A DNA stretch of 64,000 nucleotides, from positions 434,001 through 498,000 of the forward strand of contig OZ252020.1 in the NCBI GenBank assembly GCA_965247505.1, given 5' to 3'. Source of the DNA: CAIYRG01 sp965247505. Its GTDB lineage: Bacteria; Pseudomonadota; Alphaproteobacteria; Micropepsales; Micropepsaceae. Shown here in pieces: positions 1 through 9,038 of the stretch (the first letter of the stretch is position 1; each line of letters begins with the position of its first letter). Position numbers and translations under genes: made by a program. The notes beneath the pieces are model-generated. The model made no database searches and was not told the origin of the DNA. It saw nothing but the letters and a program-made list of their open reading frames with translations.

Positions 1-177
1 CAACAAAATCGTTGCGCAAGCGTCCTCGCGGCTCGTTTTGGCCTTCCGCCGGGTCACGATTCGGGTGTCGTATTCGGCGTTGCGAGCGATCAGTACAAGC
101 AAGCGAGCAGCAGAGCTGCAATCATTCCGTATGTGAAACCGCAAGCTACGGCGAATACTTACAAAAACTCGACGCCC

Positions 178-630
178 TTAATTGTTAACGCCGTAGTTTT
201 CGCGGCACTCCGACCCGTTGCATAATTCGGTGCCGTCGGGAAACCAAATGTTGCGCAGCTGCCCGCCACTGGTGCCGTCCCGCAGCGGATGAAAATCTAT
301 TTCTACGCGCTCGCCTACCTGAACGCTGTCGGGAGTCCAGCCGGTGGACATGAGCGAATTGGGGCTCGAGGTCTCGAAGGAATAGGCGACCTCGGTGCCG
401 CCCTCATCCTCCGAAGAGAGATAAAGCCAGGTATGTGGGTTCTGCCAATCGAACCGCGTTACGGTTCCCGTGACTTTCACGACTTGAGTCTGATCGAACA
501 TCGCAAAGGAATGATGAGCGAAAGCCGGACCGGAAAGCCCCATCATGGCCAAACACGCCACAACGAGCGAGGGAACGCTCAGTGACAATGCAACACCCGC
601 GAAAATTGCTGATCTAAAGAACATCGGCAT
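178..630 (-). CDS. Exported DUF6152 family protein
   Basis: Small exported protein of 150 residues. A hydrophobic N-terminal segment (about residues 5-38) ends in A-F-A-H-H-S-F; the HHSF motif right after the predicted cleavage site is the hallmark of DUF6152. Further family features are the 'WQNPHTWLYL' strand and a C-terminal stretch with 'RVEIDFHPLRDG'. The molecular function of DUF6152 is unknown; the fold is predicted to be a small beta-barrel in the periplasm. It is divergent from the secreted protein starting at 839, an arrangement repeated at 25035-26044. Two more DUF6152 copies lie at 20060 and 25035. This copy has an extra Cys-containing tail ('ELCNGSECRENYG') absent from the others. 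Family assignment is firm; role is not known. Confidence 0.85.
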   Translation of the reverse strand: MPMFFRSAIFAGVALSLSVPSLVVACLAMMGLSGPAFAHHSFAMFDQTQVVKVTGTVTRFDWQNPHTWLYLSSEDEGGTEVAYSFETSSPNSLMSTGWTPDSVQVGERVEIDFHPLRDGTSGGQLRNIWFPDGTELCNGSECRENYGVNN

Positions 631-838
631 CCCCCAATGGATTGGTCAATGGTTCCATGTGAATTGCAATCATAGGGCGGCGGCCCCGGTACAACAAGAA
701 GAAGATGCAGCACCGATGGGGGACCCGCGGATTTGCCGTCTCCAGCGCCGTGCCGCGCTAGGCCCGTCCCCCTTGTCCATGCTAGGCTTTGGGCATGCTA
801 GGCATTGACGGTAAAAGAGCAGCCGGGGAGAGTTTGAA

Positions 839-1432
839 ATGCGCGAAGTTTTGAATTCATTGGCCCATAATTCATTGGCTAATATTGCAGTGTTGGGCAT
901 GGCATTGACGGTGCTTGTTCCCGTAATCGCGCTGGCCCAATCCGAGAGCGGCCTCACCTACACTAATCCCGACTATGGCTTTGAAACCTATTTTCCCGAC
1001 GCTCCGATGATGCGCGAGATCACCTACACGACCATAGACGGAAGCGAGGTCCCCGCGACTCAATTTTATGTCGAACGCGACACCGACCATTATTTCGTCA
1101 CCATCGTAAATTTGGCCGATGGTCCCGCGGTCGATTTCGATGCATTCGATCATGCCGCCGAGCAGATGCGCTCGCTTGGCGAAGTGCGCGCTGAAGTTGA
1201 AGTGGCCTATGATCCCGGCATACCGGGTTGGCAGCTAAGCGTATTTCAACCTGATGGCCGCCAAATGCGCGGTTCGGTCTATATGTATAATCACACCCTG
1301 TTCTTTACCCAGGCGATTACCGAGCCGGGCGATTTCGACGCTTTGAGGCTCGAGCAATCGATCGTCTTGCTTAACCCCGACGGTAGCCTGGTCGATACCG
1401 GCGAGGGAAACAGCGCCGTCGAACGCCCTTAA
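839..1432 (+). CDS. Secreted protein, window-wide paralogous family (member 1)
   Basis: 197 residues with a signal peptide (hydrophobic residues about 15-32, ending 'ALAQS'). The mature part starts 'YTNPDYGFETYFPDAP', then '[GS]xxVPAxxF', a central 'YFVTIVN' strand, an A-x-x-x-R helix and a C-terminal 'LEQSIVLLNPDG' motif. The same layout is seen in the proteins at 2953, 25493 and 42832, so these four form one paralogous family. I do not recognise a named domain. The start is supported by 'ggggag' seven bases upstream. It is divergent from the DUF6152 gene at 178. A periplasmic or secreted beta-rich protein is likely; function unknown. Confidence 0.8.
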   Translation: MREVLNSLAHNSLANIAVLGMALTVLVPVIALAQSESGLTYTNPDYGFETYFPDAPMMREITYTTIDGSEVPATQFYVERDTDHYFVTIVNLADGPAVDFDAFDHAAEQMRSLGEVRAEVEVAYDPGIPGWQLSVFQPDGRQMRGSVYMYNHTLFFTQAITEPGDFDALRLEQSIVLLNPDGSLVDTGEGNSAVERP

Positions 1433-1476
1433 ACGGGCAGCGTGCCAGCGAGCAAGCGGCACCTCACCCCACCCCC

Positions 1477-1890
1477 CTAGAACCCCAGCGGATCGAAGCC
1501 ATGCTTGGCGCAAATCTGGTTGGCCATTTTCTTGAATTGCTTGCCATGAGTGGCCGGAGTGCGTTGAGAGACCTGCCGGACGTGAAAAATTATGACGCCA
1601 TCGCCCGGCGCCTCAATCTTGTCACGAGATATTCTGAATTGAGAGCCGACACCAAGCGATGCAATCTTGCCTTCAATCAAGCGCTTGGAACTTTGCGCCA
1701 GCGTCTTTTGCACTTCGCGAATACAAACCACCAACATGGCGCGCTCGCGCAAACAGTCTTCGATGGTCAGCTCGGCAAAAAAATGCGACTTGCCCGAGCC
1801 CCTTCCACCATAGGCACCCTTATAGCGGGCAGGCTGCAGCAATGGCTGGAAGACACGTGGCGTCTTAAGTTGAAGAGTTCGGGTCGACAA
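1477..1890 (-). pseudogene. Phage terminase large subunit, N-terminal fragment
   Basis: The first ~100 residues match the ATPase domain of phage terminase large subunits: Walker A is 'GGRGSGKSHFFAEL' (residues 28-41), followed by the 'VVCIREVQKTLAQSS' segment typical of PBSX-type terminases. Intact proteins are about 400-500 residues; this one stops at 137 and its last ~35 residues no longer look like a terminase, so only the packaging-ATPase N-terminus remains and no nuclease domain is present. It overlaps the small-subunit gene by 26 bases, the usual phage order. It is a remnant of a lost prophage and is most unlikely to function. Confidence 0.8.
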
Positions 1891-2251
1891 TGATGCGCTC
1901 GATCCCGGTGATTGCGATTTCGCCCTGATGCGTCGTGTTGGTTTCTATCTTGTCGCGGTAATCATTACGAAAGCGATTTTTCATTTGAAATATAAACGAA
2001 GTCGCGTTCCAACCGGGCACCGGTTCGCTCATCACCGCCTGGGCCATGTTCTCCCACCAGGCCAAGGAGTATTCCTGTGCTTCGCGCAGAGCTAGGACAA
2101 GCTCGGGATGCTCCGCAGCCCAATTGTCGAGAGTGTTGCGCACAACGCCTAATTCGCTCGCGATTTGCGCTTTGGATTTTCCGAGCTTTCCGAGCGCGAC
2201 AATTTTCTCGCAATAAGCGGGATCATATTTGGAGGGCCTACCTATCGGCAT
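1865..2251 (-). CDS. Phage terminase small subunit-like protein
   Basis: About 128 residues beginning 'MPIGRPSKYDPAYCEKIV'. The N-terminal half contains a helix-turn-helix ('SKAQIASELGVVRNTLDNWAAEHP') of the kind terminase small subunits use to bind the packaging site. The C-terminal half ('FIFQMKNRFRNDYRDK') also matches that family. The ATG at 2251 is preferred over an upstream GTG at 2281 because GAGG lies just before it. It sits directly upstream of and overlaps the truncated large subunit. With its partner broken it is probably a relic, although the frame itself is intact. Confidence 0.75.
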   Translation of the reverse strand: MPIGRPSKYDPAYCEKIVALGKLGKSKAQIASELGVVRNTLDNWAAEHPELVLALREAQEYSLAWWENMAQAVMSEPVPGWNATSFIFQMKNRFRNDYRDKIETNTTHQGEIAITGIERIIVDPNSST

Positions 2252-2550
2252 GGCGTGCCTCTTTTCTATTGGATGTTCCACACCAGAGAGGTGCCAACCA
2301 GCCGAGCTAAACGGTACCAGCCGTAATCGCTTGTCGTCGTGGCCGTATCTAACTGATTGGCACGCCTGCGGAGTCGAATGGAAAATGGAGTTGATATTGG
2401 GAGTAGATAAATTTAAGGCCCGCGCGGTGGCGAGCCCTTAATGTGCGTAACGCGCAATGAATGACAGTGACAATAGAATCGCAAATCACCGTCCCGCCGT
2501 CAATGACCGATCAGAACGAAGCTGTGCAAAGTGAGTTTTAAAATTAACGC

Positions 2551-2895
2551 TCACTCCACATCTTCCTGCACGCGAAAATTAAACACCCTTCCTCTCGATT
2601 GCGGCCTCCAACCGGCCTCTATTGCTTGGCGGATTGCCGCTTCGAGAACACTGGGCAAAATCTTTGCACTTTCCGGCGAGCGCGGCTTGCGATTGGGCGT
2701 CTCGATCGGAAAGGGAAACTCGAGCATCAATTCGCGCCGTGTGCCCTCGGCTTTGCGAACCGAGAAGCGGCGCCCCTTGTGACCGAACTCGGTGGTGACT
2801 TGCGGTTCGCTATGCATATGCCAACGAAGTTCGATGCCGTCGACGGTGATACTTTCGTCAACAATCTGCGCTTGTTTTTTCTTCTGACCACGCAT
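2551..2895 (-). CDS. Hypothetical protein, 114 residues
   Basis: Not recognised. The protein has a basic N-terminus, a beta-rich middle ('ITVDGIELRWHMHSEPQ') and a helical segment 'SVLEAAIRQAIEAGW' near the C-terminus. It has no signal peptide or membrane segment. It lies between the terminase remnant and a secreted-protein gene on the same strand, so it could be residual prophage cargo, but nothing in the sequence shows this. The composition looks like a real coding region with one complete frame. The 269 bases between it and the terminase small subunit show no gene. Confidence 0.5.
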   Translation of the reverse strand: MRGQKKKQAQIVDESITVDGIELRWHMHSEPQVTTEFGHKGRRFSVRKAEGTRRELMLEFPFPIETPNRKPRSPESAKILPSVLEAAIRQAIEAGWRPQSRGRVFNFRVQEDVE

Positions 2896-2952
2896 GCGCC
2901 AGGCTGCTCTCTATATGTGCGGACCACGTACCCCAAAACTTGCTGGCATTGC

Positions 2953-3543
2953 CTATTCTACAAAGGGCGTTCGCCCGGCGCCCGGAATAACGCGAAAGCG
3001 CTCGCCATTGTCGTCTCTTTGGTAGCGCACGCGCCGGCCTTGTTCGTCGAGCATGACAAGCGATTGCTGAAAATGACCCGGCACGATGGAGCCAGCCGGC
3101 ACCGTGGCATCGACAATGTAAAGCCGGTTCAAATGAAAGGCGATTTGCACAAAGCTGCGGCTTTCGTCTTCATTGGTTAGTTGCACCATGTGACCGTCGA
3201 TCCCATCGACACCGCCCTCATTGTCATAAGTGACATCGCCGCCGCTATTGCGGTAGCTATCGGCCGCGTGCTGGATCGCGGCCCCTATATCTTCCTGCGC
3301 AGAGCCGGAATAATTTACGACGGTGACCGTGTAGCGCGAAGCGCCCTCATGGGTTTCGAAAAGGCGTCCCGGAACGCTCCACCCCGTTGCGCTGAGAAAA
3401 GAGAAATCGCTCACTTCCGGCTGCATAGGAAAGTTGACGCTAAACTGCTCATCGTGATTGACATATTCGAACCAGCCCTGAGCGTTCGCTCCGGCAGGTG
3501 CAAGAAACATCGCTATAACCGCTATGATCCCAAAAAAGCGCAT
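2953..3543 (-). CDS. Secreted protein, window-wide paralogous family (member 2)
   Basis: 196 residues. The signal peptide runs to 'GANAQG' at about residue 22. The mature part opens 'WFEYVNHDEQFSVNFPMQP', followed by a 'RYTVTVVNY' strand, an AxxxxR helix, 'GHMVQLTNEDESRSFVQI', 'RLYIVDATVPAG' and 'FQQSLVMLDEQG'. The tail 'RFRVIPGAG' matches the tail of member 4 ('RIRIIPGSG'), so members 2 and 4 are the closest pair. The strong ribosome-binding site 'gggaggt' is six bases before the ATG. Function unknown; a periplasmic location is likely from the signal peptide. Confidence 0.8.
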   Translation of the reverse strand: MRFFGIIAVIAMFLAPAGANAQGWFEYVNHDEQFSVNFPMQPEVSDFSFLSATGWSVPGRLFETHEGASRYTVTVVNYSGSAQEDIGAAIQHAADSYRNSGGDVTYDNEGGVDGIDGHMVQLTNEDESRSFVQIAFHLNRLYIVDATVPAGSIVPGHFQQSLVMLDEQGRRVRYQRDDNGERFRVIPGAGRTPFVE

Positions 3544-3645
3544 CGGTACCTCCCTTATTCTTTACTCAATATTCTGAATTTTGCCACAATGGGCACGAAC
3601 TGTCCTGTAAAAATTGCGTCGCATCATTTGGGAGCAAGGAGTGCG

Positions 3646-4182
3646 TCAGCGCCGCTGCGGAGCTATGCGTTGCGAGTAGGGTCTCGGGCAGCGTTCGGTC
3701 GGCACGCGCGCAAGCGCCTCCTCATAAGAAGCGTCCAGGTGAAGTTCGGTTGAGCGGATATGGTTTGCCGCAACGCGATAGGCTTCAGCAACCCATCCAA
3801 AGCCGAGATTTCCACGAATGATCGTGTTACCATTCTCGGTAAACGATGCAATCCCAGCATTCGCAATCACTTCGCTCGCATCTCCGTCATCGCCAGACAA
3901 CTCGACCACAAAACCCTCAATCCGCGAAACGGGTAGAAGTAGATAAACTGAAAACTCCTCCGTGCCGATTTCTCCGATCGGCCTCAAACAAGAACCCGAA
4001 CGCACCCCACCTTCCGAAACGTCCGCCAATTTCACAAGCTCAACGATGGCCGCTACACGGTTCTTGCCGATTACGCCTTGCGCTTTAGCAGGACCCAAAA
4101 TTGACGCCGATAAAATCAGCGCAAATAAAACGAGTGCGGTCAACCCGTGCAACTTGGTCAGGACCATTGCTTTGTCATTCAT
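3646..4182 (-). CDS. Exported hypothetical protein
   Basis: About 178 residues from the ATG at 4182, which follows 'ggaagaa' and directly precedes a signal peptide ('LTALVLFALILSASILGPAKAQG'). An upstream ATG at 4254 would add 24 residues in front of the signal peptide and is less likely. The mature part holds two well-separated cysteines (in 'GSCLRP' and 'ERCPRP') that could pair, and ends in a basic tail. No family recognised. It lies upstream of secreted family member 2 on the same strand with about 100 bases between. The 4255-4467 stretch after it shows no gene. Confidence 0.6.
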   Translation of the reverse strand: MNDKAMVLTKLHGLTALVLFALILSASILGPAKAQGVIGKNRVAAIVELVKLADVSEGGVRSGSCLRPIGEIGTEEFSVYLLLPVSRIEGFVVELSGDDGDASEVIANAGIASFTENGNTIIRGNLGFGWVAEAYRVAANHIRSTELHLDASYEEALARVPTERCPRPYSQRIAPQRR

Positions 4183-4467
4183 AATTCTTCCAGCGGATTG
4201 GGCGAGTTTAAGCCAAAGTTGATATCGCTGTAATAAAGATTTGCACTCTGTCACGTCAATCTGACGTTTTGCTTTCGCCGAAGCATAGTCCGGCGCATTG
4301 TAGATTTAGCAATTTGCTACCGCTTCAATCATCGTGAACCTGCCCGTGGACGTTTCTCGGCTTGCCACTTTGTTCTATACGCTCGAACGCAAAGCAAGAA
4401 AGTTGAGCCCAAATCTGCTCGTTTTAAAGAGAAGGCCCCCGCCATAAGGCAAGGGCGGGATGCATGG

Positions 4468-5917
4468 GGCGATGTCCCTATCTCTGTTGAAATTCGTGGG
4501 GCAGGCGTCGCTGGTTGATGATGCTATGCTGCCTTCATGATGGTTTCAATGGCACTGTCGGCCTGAGCCTTTCTCAAGTGTTCCTGGAGAGCATTTCGGA
4601 GGATGGGCAGCTGGCGATAGGCCTTGAGGCGACGGAAGGTTTTCTGGGCCTCCAGCAGGCCGGCGGCGGTCCATCTGAGCGCCATCTCGGCGTGTCTCCA
4701 GCGTTTGACGTTGCGGGTGACCTGGCGCACCGTGCCGAGCGCGTTCTCGACGATGTTGGTGCAGGCGAGCGAGCGCCGGAGTTCGTGCGGTAGGCCGGGG
4801 CGGATGACGGTGAGGATCTCCTCCAGCCCCTCCAAGATGCTGCCCGAGACGCCCGGTTCCTCATGCTCCAGACGCCGGACCAGGTTGCGCAAGAGCCGCT
4901 CGGCCTTGTTTGCGTCGTCCTGGTCCCAGGCCTGACGGGGCGCCTTCTTGACGCTCGCGTGCAAATGTTGGGGCAGGCGCTCGATGATGTTACGGCCCTT
5001 GTGGACCTGGCAGCGCTGGATGGCGGCGGCCACACCGAAGGTGTTTCGGATCGCTTTGCTGAGTGCCTTCGCGCCATCGACGATGAACAGCCGCGGCAGT
5101 GTCGGATCGAGCCCCCTGGCGAGGAGATTGTCGATCAAGGCCTGGACGACGACCGTGTTCTCCGTCGCCCCCTCGACCACGGCCAGGACATGCTTGTCGC
5201 CGTTGCCATCGACGCCGATCGCCGCCATCAGGACATGGTCGCCGACATGCAGACCGTCGATCTGGATGACTAGCAGGTCGAGTTCCGAGAGATCCGAGGC
5301 GAGCCAGGCCTTCATCTTCTTGCGTGACAGCGCCACAAAGCGCCGGGAAACGGCCGACTTCGAGGTGCCGTCGCCACGCGCTTTCGCCAGGTCGCCCTCG
5401 GGCAGACGGACCGCGCGGTGGTACTTGCGGGTCGACACGTTCAGCACCATCAGGTTGAGCGCCCACTCGAGCAGCAGGTTGGCATCGCGTAGCGCCTGCC
5501 AACTCTCCAAGCTCACCTCTTTGCCCGCCCGGTCACGAACCCGTGGCCGGGCCACCTTCACTTTGCCGCCGTGGTAGCCGATCTCGCTATGTGTCCTGCC
5601 CCAGCGATAACCTCGACGGTCCCCATGGCGGCGATGTCGGGCCCCGCACACGGTCGTGGCGTCCTCCTCCATCATCTCGGCCAAGGCCTCGACCTCGGCC
5701 AGAAGACAAAACCGATCCACGCTGAGATGGACTGCGTCCATCGCGTCCGCCAGCGGCGGCATAGGAATCGAGGGGGCAAGGGCTTTCGGGCGGCTGGAAC
5801 TACGGATATTATTTCCCATGGCGTCGTTCTCCCTTTTGGGTTTGCAGCACCCGGAGCCTAACGGCTCCAGGAGAGCGACACCTACCTCAACTTTTCAACA
5901 TCGACCGGGACATCCCC
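4468..5917 (-). mobile_element. IS256-family element, copy 1 (complete, 1450 bp)
   Basis: Complete element with imperfect terminal inverted repeats of the form GGSGATGTCCCnnTCnnTGTTGAAA at both ends. It is flanked by a 7-bp direct repeat TGCATGG (4461-4467 and 5918-5924). It encodes one intact transposase on the minus strand. Same length as copy 3 (50393-51842), and nearly identical to it. The insertion lies between genes and breaks nothing obvious. Confidence 0.93.
4524..5819 (-). CDS. IS256-family transposase (Transposase_mut), intact
   Basis: 431-residue transposase of the mutator-like DDE family. Recognisable parts are the N-terminal DNA-binding half, the catalytic aspartates in 'IQIDGLHVG' and 'FIVDGAKALSKAI', the 'RCQVHKGRNI' motif, and the glutamate in 'NIVENALGTVRQ'. 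It is full length for the family and differs at only a few positions from the copy at 50491. It moves its own element by cut-and-paste through a circular intermediate, as known for IS256. With copy 3 it may supply transposase in trans for the deleted copy 2. Confidence 0.95.
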   Translation of the reverse strand: MGNNIRSSSRPKALAPSIPMPPLADAMDAVHLSVDRFCLLAEVEALAEMMEEDATTVCGARHRRHGDRRGYRWGRTHSEIGYHGGKVKVARPRVRDRAGKEVSLESWQALRDANLLLEWALNLMVLNVSTRKYHRAVRLPEGDLAKARGDGTSKSAVSRRFVALSRKKMKAWLASDLSELDLLVIQIDGLHVGDHVLMAAIGVDGNGDKHVLAVVEGATENTVVVQALIDNLLARGLDPTLPRLFIVDGAKALSKAIRNTFGVAAAIQRCQVHKGRNIIERLPQHLHASVKKAPRQAWDQDDANKAERLLRNLVRRLEHEEPGVSGSILEGLEEILTVIRPGLPHELRRSLACTNIVENALGTVRQVTRNVKRWRHAEMALRWTAAGLLEAQKTFRRLKAYRQLPILRNALQEHLRKAQADSAIETIMKAA

Positions 5918-6073
5918 TGCATGGCACGCCCCCTACTATCAAGTTTCGTCCGCACATAGCCCGCTCGCATGCCTATGCCCGCAATACAGGCCTTTTTTGG
6001 TCATTTTTCATAACCGCTTGAACTGACGAGCCACCTGGAGGAAGATACAGAAAAACCATTTGGAGGGTGGGCT

Positions 6074-7657
6074 ATGAAACTCAAATTTGGAATATTTTTA
6101 GCAGCGTTGGCAATGATCATGGGGCCGATGGGTGCTCAAGAGGCTACTGCACAAGAAGACGCAAGCGAATTTCTGGCGGCCGCCGATGAGGCGATGGGCG
6201 CGAGCAATCTCAACTCGCTCCATATTTCAGGCGCCGGTTGGTACGCGCCTCTGGGCCAGAACTTTTCTCCGGAAGAGCATTGGGCGCGGCTAAATTTGCA
6301 GAGTTATGATCTGACCATCGATTACAATGCAGGTGCCACACGCGAAGAGCTGGTCGTCACTCAGGGCGATTATCCCTCGCGCGGGGGTGGATTCCAGCCC
6401 ATTGTCGGCGAGAGGCGCACGCTTTCTTTCGTCAACGGCGACGATGCCTGGACGTTAAACACCAATGGCGAGGCCGTGCCGCAACAGAATCAAGCCGAGG
6501 TGCGTCAATTCCTTATTTCGACCTCGCCACACGGCTTCATCAAATCGGCGATGGAATCCGACGATGCAACCGTCGTCGAGCGCTATTTCGCCCTGACCGA
6601 TCGGACAATAAAGGTCGTCGGCTTTACGACTATGGGAAAATACCGGGTCACCGGCGAGTTCGACGAGAACAACGTGCTTGAACGTGTCATTACTTGGATA
6701 CCCAATCCGGTTATGGGCGACATGCAATATGAGATTCGTTACAGCGACTACCGCGACATCGGCGACGGTGTGATGTTCCCCTTCCGCTATCACGCGCATC
6801 GGGGCGATAATTTCCTGCTGCCCACGAATTCTGCGCGCAACTGGATGGATTACAGGGTCTCTGAAGCCGAGGCGAATGTCGATGTGGCGCTTGAGGTACC
6901 CGAAAACGTTGCCGGTGCCGAACCACAGCCGGTCAATGTAATCGCCACCGAGGTTGCCGACGGCGTATGGCACATGACCGGCGCCGGGGCTCATAGCGTT
7001 GCCATCGAATTTCGTAATTTCATCACCGTTGTCGAAGCCCCAACGAGTGACGAGCGCTCCTATGCCGTGATTGCGGAAATCAAGCGTGTTATTCCAGGCA
7101 AGCCTATCCGTTATCTGGTCACCACTCATCATCACTTCGATCATATCGGTGGAATACGCAACTACGTTGCCGAAGGCGCGACCGTGGTCACGCATGAGGC
7201 CAATGAAGTGTTCTTTAATCGGGTGGTATTTGCCACGCAGTCGCGCGTTCTCAATCCCGACCGGCTTCATCTCTTTCCCTTTGCGACCACCGGCCCAGCG
7301 CCGTTCCGCTTGGAGACCATGACGGACCGGCATGCGATCAGCGACGGGTCGCGCACATTGATGCTATTTCATTTGCCCGGGATCGATCATGCCGCCACCA
7401 TGCTAATCCCCTACCTACCGGCGGAGAAAATTGTCATCCATGCGGATAACTATAGCCCTCCGCCAGCGGGCGGACCTGCTCCTGCGAGAATCAGAGACCG
7501 CGAGGTTGCCCTTTACCGCGCCATTCAGCGCTGGGGCTTGGATGTCGAAACCCATGTGCCAATTCACGGCCGGGTTGGACCACATTCTGATTTTGAACGT
7601 ATTGTGGGGCCGGCAGCGATGCAGCAAGCCTCGGATGCCGGCGGAGGTGGGGGCTAA
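6074..7657 (+). CDS. Exported metallo-beta-lactamase-fold hydrolase
   Basis: 527 residues with a signal peptide ending near 'GAQEATAQE' (about residue 27). Residues about 30-270 form a beta-rich N-terminal domain I cannot name. The C-terminal part has the metal site of the metallo-beta-lactamase fold: 'TTHHHFDHIGG' near residue 352 (HxHxDH type) and later histidines in 'LPGIDHAA' and 'HADNYSP'. A Gly-rich tail closes the protein. 'tggaggg' precedes the ATG. It probably acts in the periplasm as a zinc hydrolase of unknown substrate. It stands alone, flanked by IS256 and IS30 elements on either side. Confidence 0.8.
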   Translation: MKLKFGIFLAALAMIMGPMGAQEATAQEDASEFLAAADEAMGASNLNSLHISGAGWYAPLGQNFSPEEHWARLNLQSYDLTIDYNAGATREELVVTQGDYPSRGGGFQPIVGERRTLSFVNGDDAWTLNTNGEAVPQQNQAEVRQFLISTSPHGFIKSAMESDDATVVERYFALTDRTIKVVGFTTMGKYRVTGEFDENNVLERVITWIPNPVMGDMQYEIRYSDYRDIGDGVMFPFRYHAHRGDNFLLPTNSARNWMDYRVSEAEANVDVALEVPENVAGAEPQPVNVIATEVADGVWHMTGAGAHSVAIEFRNFITVVEAPTSDERSYAVIAEIKRVIPGKPIRYLVTTHHHFDHIGGIRNYVAEGATVVTHEANEVFFNRVVFATQSRVLNPDRLHLFPFATTGPAPFRLETMTDRHAISDGSRTLMLFHLPGIDHAATMLIPYLPAEKIVIHADNYSPPPAGGPAPARIRDREVALYRAIQRWGLDVETHVPIHGRVGPHSDFERIVGPAAMQQASDAGGGGG

Positions 7658-7691
7658 CCCGGGCGCCTGCCTAGACCATAGTTGGAAATGT

Positions 7692-8970
7692 GAAATGTCC
7701 GCCTTAAGGGTGCGGCCTCAGGTGATCGATGCAACACAGGCATTAAATCTATCTGCCAGGGTCTGGAACCCCAAGGTCTGACGTGGCCTTTCGTTGAGCC
7801 TGCGGGCGATCTTATTTAGGTGCGCCTGCGAATGCACGGATAGGTCCGTCCCTTTGGGAAAGTATTGTCGTAGGAGGCCATTGGTGTTCTCATTGGAGCC
7901 ACGCTGCCAAGGGCTTTGCGGATCGCAGAAATAGACATTGATATTGGTCGCCAAGCTAAAGCGCTTGTGATCGGCAAGCTCCTTGCCCCGGTCCCAGGTC
8001 AGAGATTTGTAGAGTTCGGTGGGAAGCTTCTTCGCCTGTTTGATCAGTGCATTCACGACTGTCTCGGTGTCCTTAGAGGGGATCTTCGCCAGCATCACAT
8101 AGCGGGTATGACGCTCGACCAAGGTTGCGATATGCGTGTTCTTCGAGCCGGCCAGAAGATCGCCTTCCCAATGACCGGGCACCGCACGATCTTCCACGCT
8201 TGCAGGGCGCTCGCTGATCGAAACGATATCCGTGATCTGCCCACGGCCATCGCCATGCGAGCTCGCACGCTTAGAGCGCCGCATTGTCCGTTTGGAGCGA
8301 AGATACCCGGTCAGTTCCTTCCTAAATGCCCCACGGGATTGAATAAATAAGCTTCGATAGATCGTCTCGTGCGACACGCGTTTGCTCTCGTCTTCGGGAT
8401 GCATCTGCTTCAGCCAACCGGCGATCTGCTGGGGCGACCAATCCTGTTTAAGCTTGCGCGCTACTGTCTGTCGTAACTGCGCATTGCCCGCCAATTTACA
8501 TCGCTTCGGCCGGCGCGCACGTATAAAGCCGCTTCGTCGGACAATGCCGCGCGATAGCGATCATAGCCCCCATTGCGGCGTATCTCTCGGCTCACCGTCG
8601 AGGGCGCACGGCCCAGCAACCTTGCCAAAGAGCGTGCAGATTGTTCCGCCGCGAGACCTCTGGAGATCTCCTCGCGTTCCGGCAATGTCAAAGCCAGCTT
8701 TGAACGGCGCCGGGGTGCTGGTCGGATCCCACCATAGGGCGACAGCTGACCACGAATCGACGACGAGGGCTTACCGAAAACTCGCCCGATCGCCTTCAGC
8801 GATTCACCCCGAGCCCAGCGATCCCAAACTTCGTCCTTCTCTAACGCACTGAAACCGTAATGGCTTTTCTGATTCCCATTTCCTTGATCCATCGAACACT
8901 CCATCTTTTCCAATTAAGATAAAGTGTTGCGTCCATCACTTGAGGCCACAGACTTAAGGCGGACACTTTC
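7692..8970 (-). mobile_element. IS30-family element
   Basis: Element of about 1.28 kb bounded by inverted repeats that share TGTCCGCCTTAAG followed by GGCCTCA and GCAACAC at both ends. A possible 2-bp duplication GT flanks it (7690-7691, 8971-8972), in line with the short duplications of IS30 elements. Its transposase is frameshifted, so the copy is probably immobile. It separates the exported hydrolase from a TVP38-like gene and may have removed that gene's native promoter or start. Confidence 0.85.
7718..8892 (-). pseudogene. IS30-family transposase, frameshifted
   Basis: The N-terminal part (start at 8892, after 'gatggag') carries the helix-turn-helix 'LARLLGRAPSTVSREIRRNG'. The C-terminal part carries the DDE catalytic domain: 'HWEGDLLAG', 'LTWDRGKELADH' and 'WQRGSNENTNGLLRQYFPKG'. 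The two parts are in different frames. The break is near 8505, where the frame must shift by -1 from '..YVRA' to 'RPKRCKLAGNAQL'. A single small indel would restore a normal ~390-residue protein. IS30 elements normally use one uninterrupted frame, so this copy is read as inactive. Confidence 0.85.
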
Positions 8971-9038
8971 GTTTGAGGTATCACGCAAAAAGAGACCTAC
9001 GAGGTGCCCAATGGTCTATCCTGGCCGCGGCAAATGTT

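Noticed and set aside
4574..5577. Several long alternative frames inside the IS256 copies
   Set aside because: They recur identically in all copies because the copies are identical; composition is Ser/Arg-rich and no family matches.
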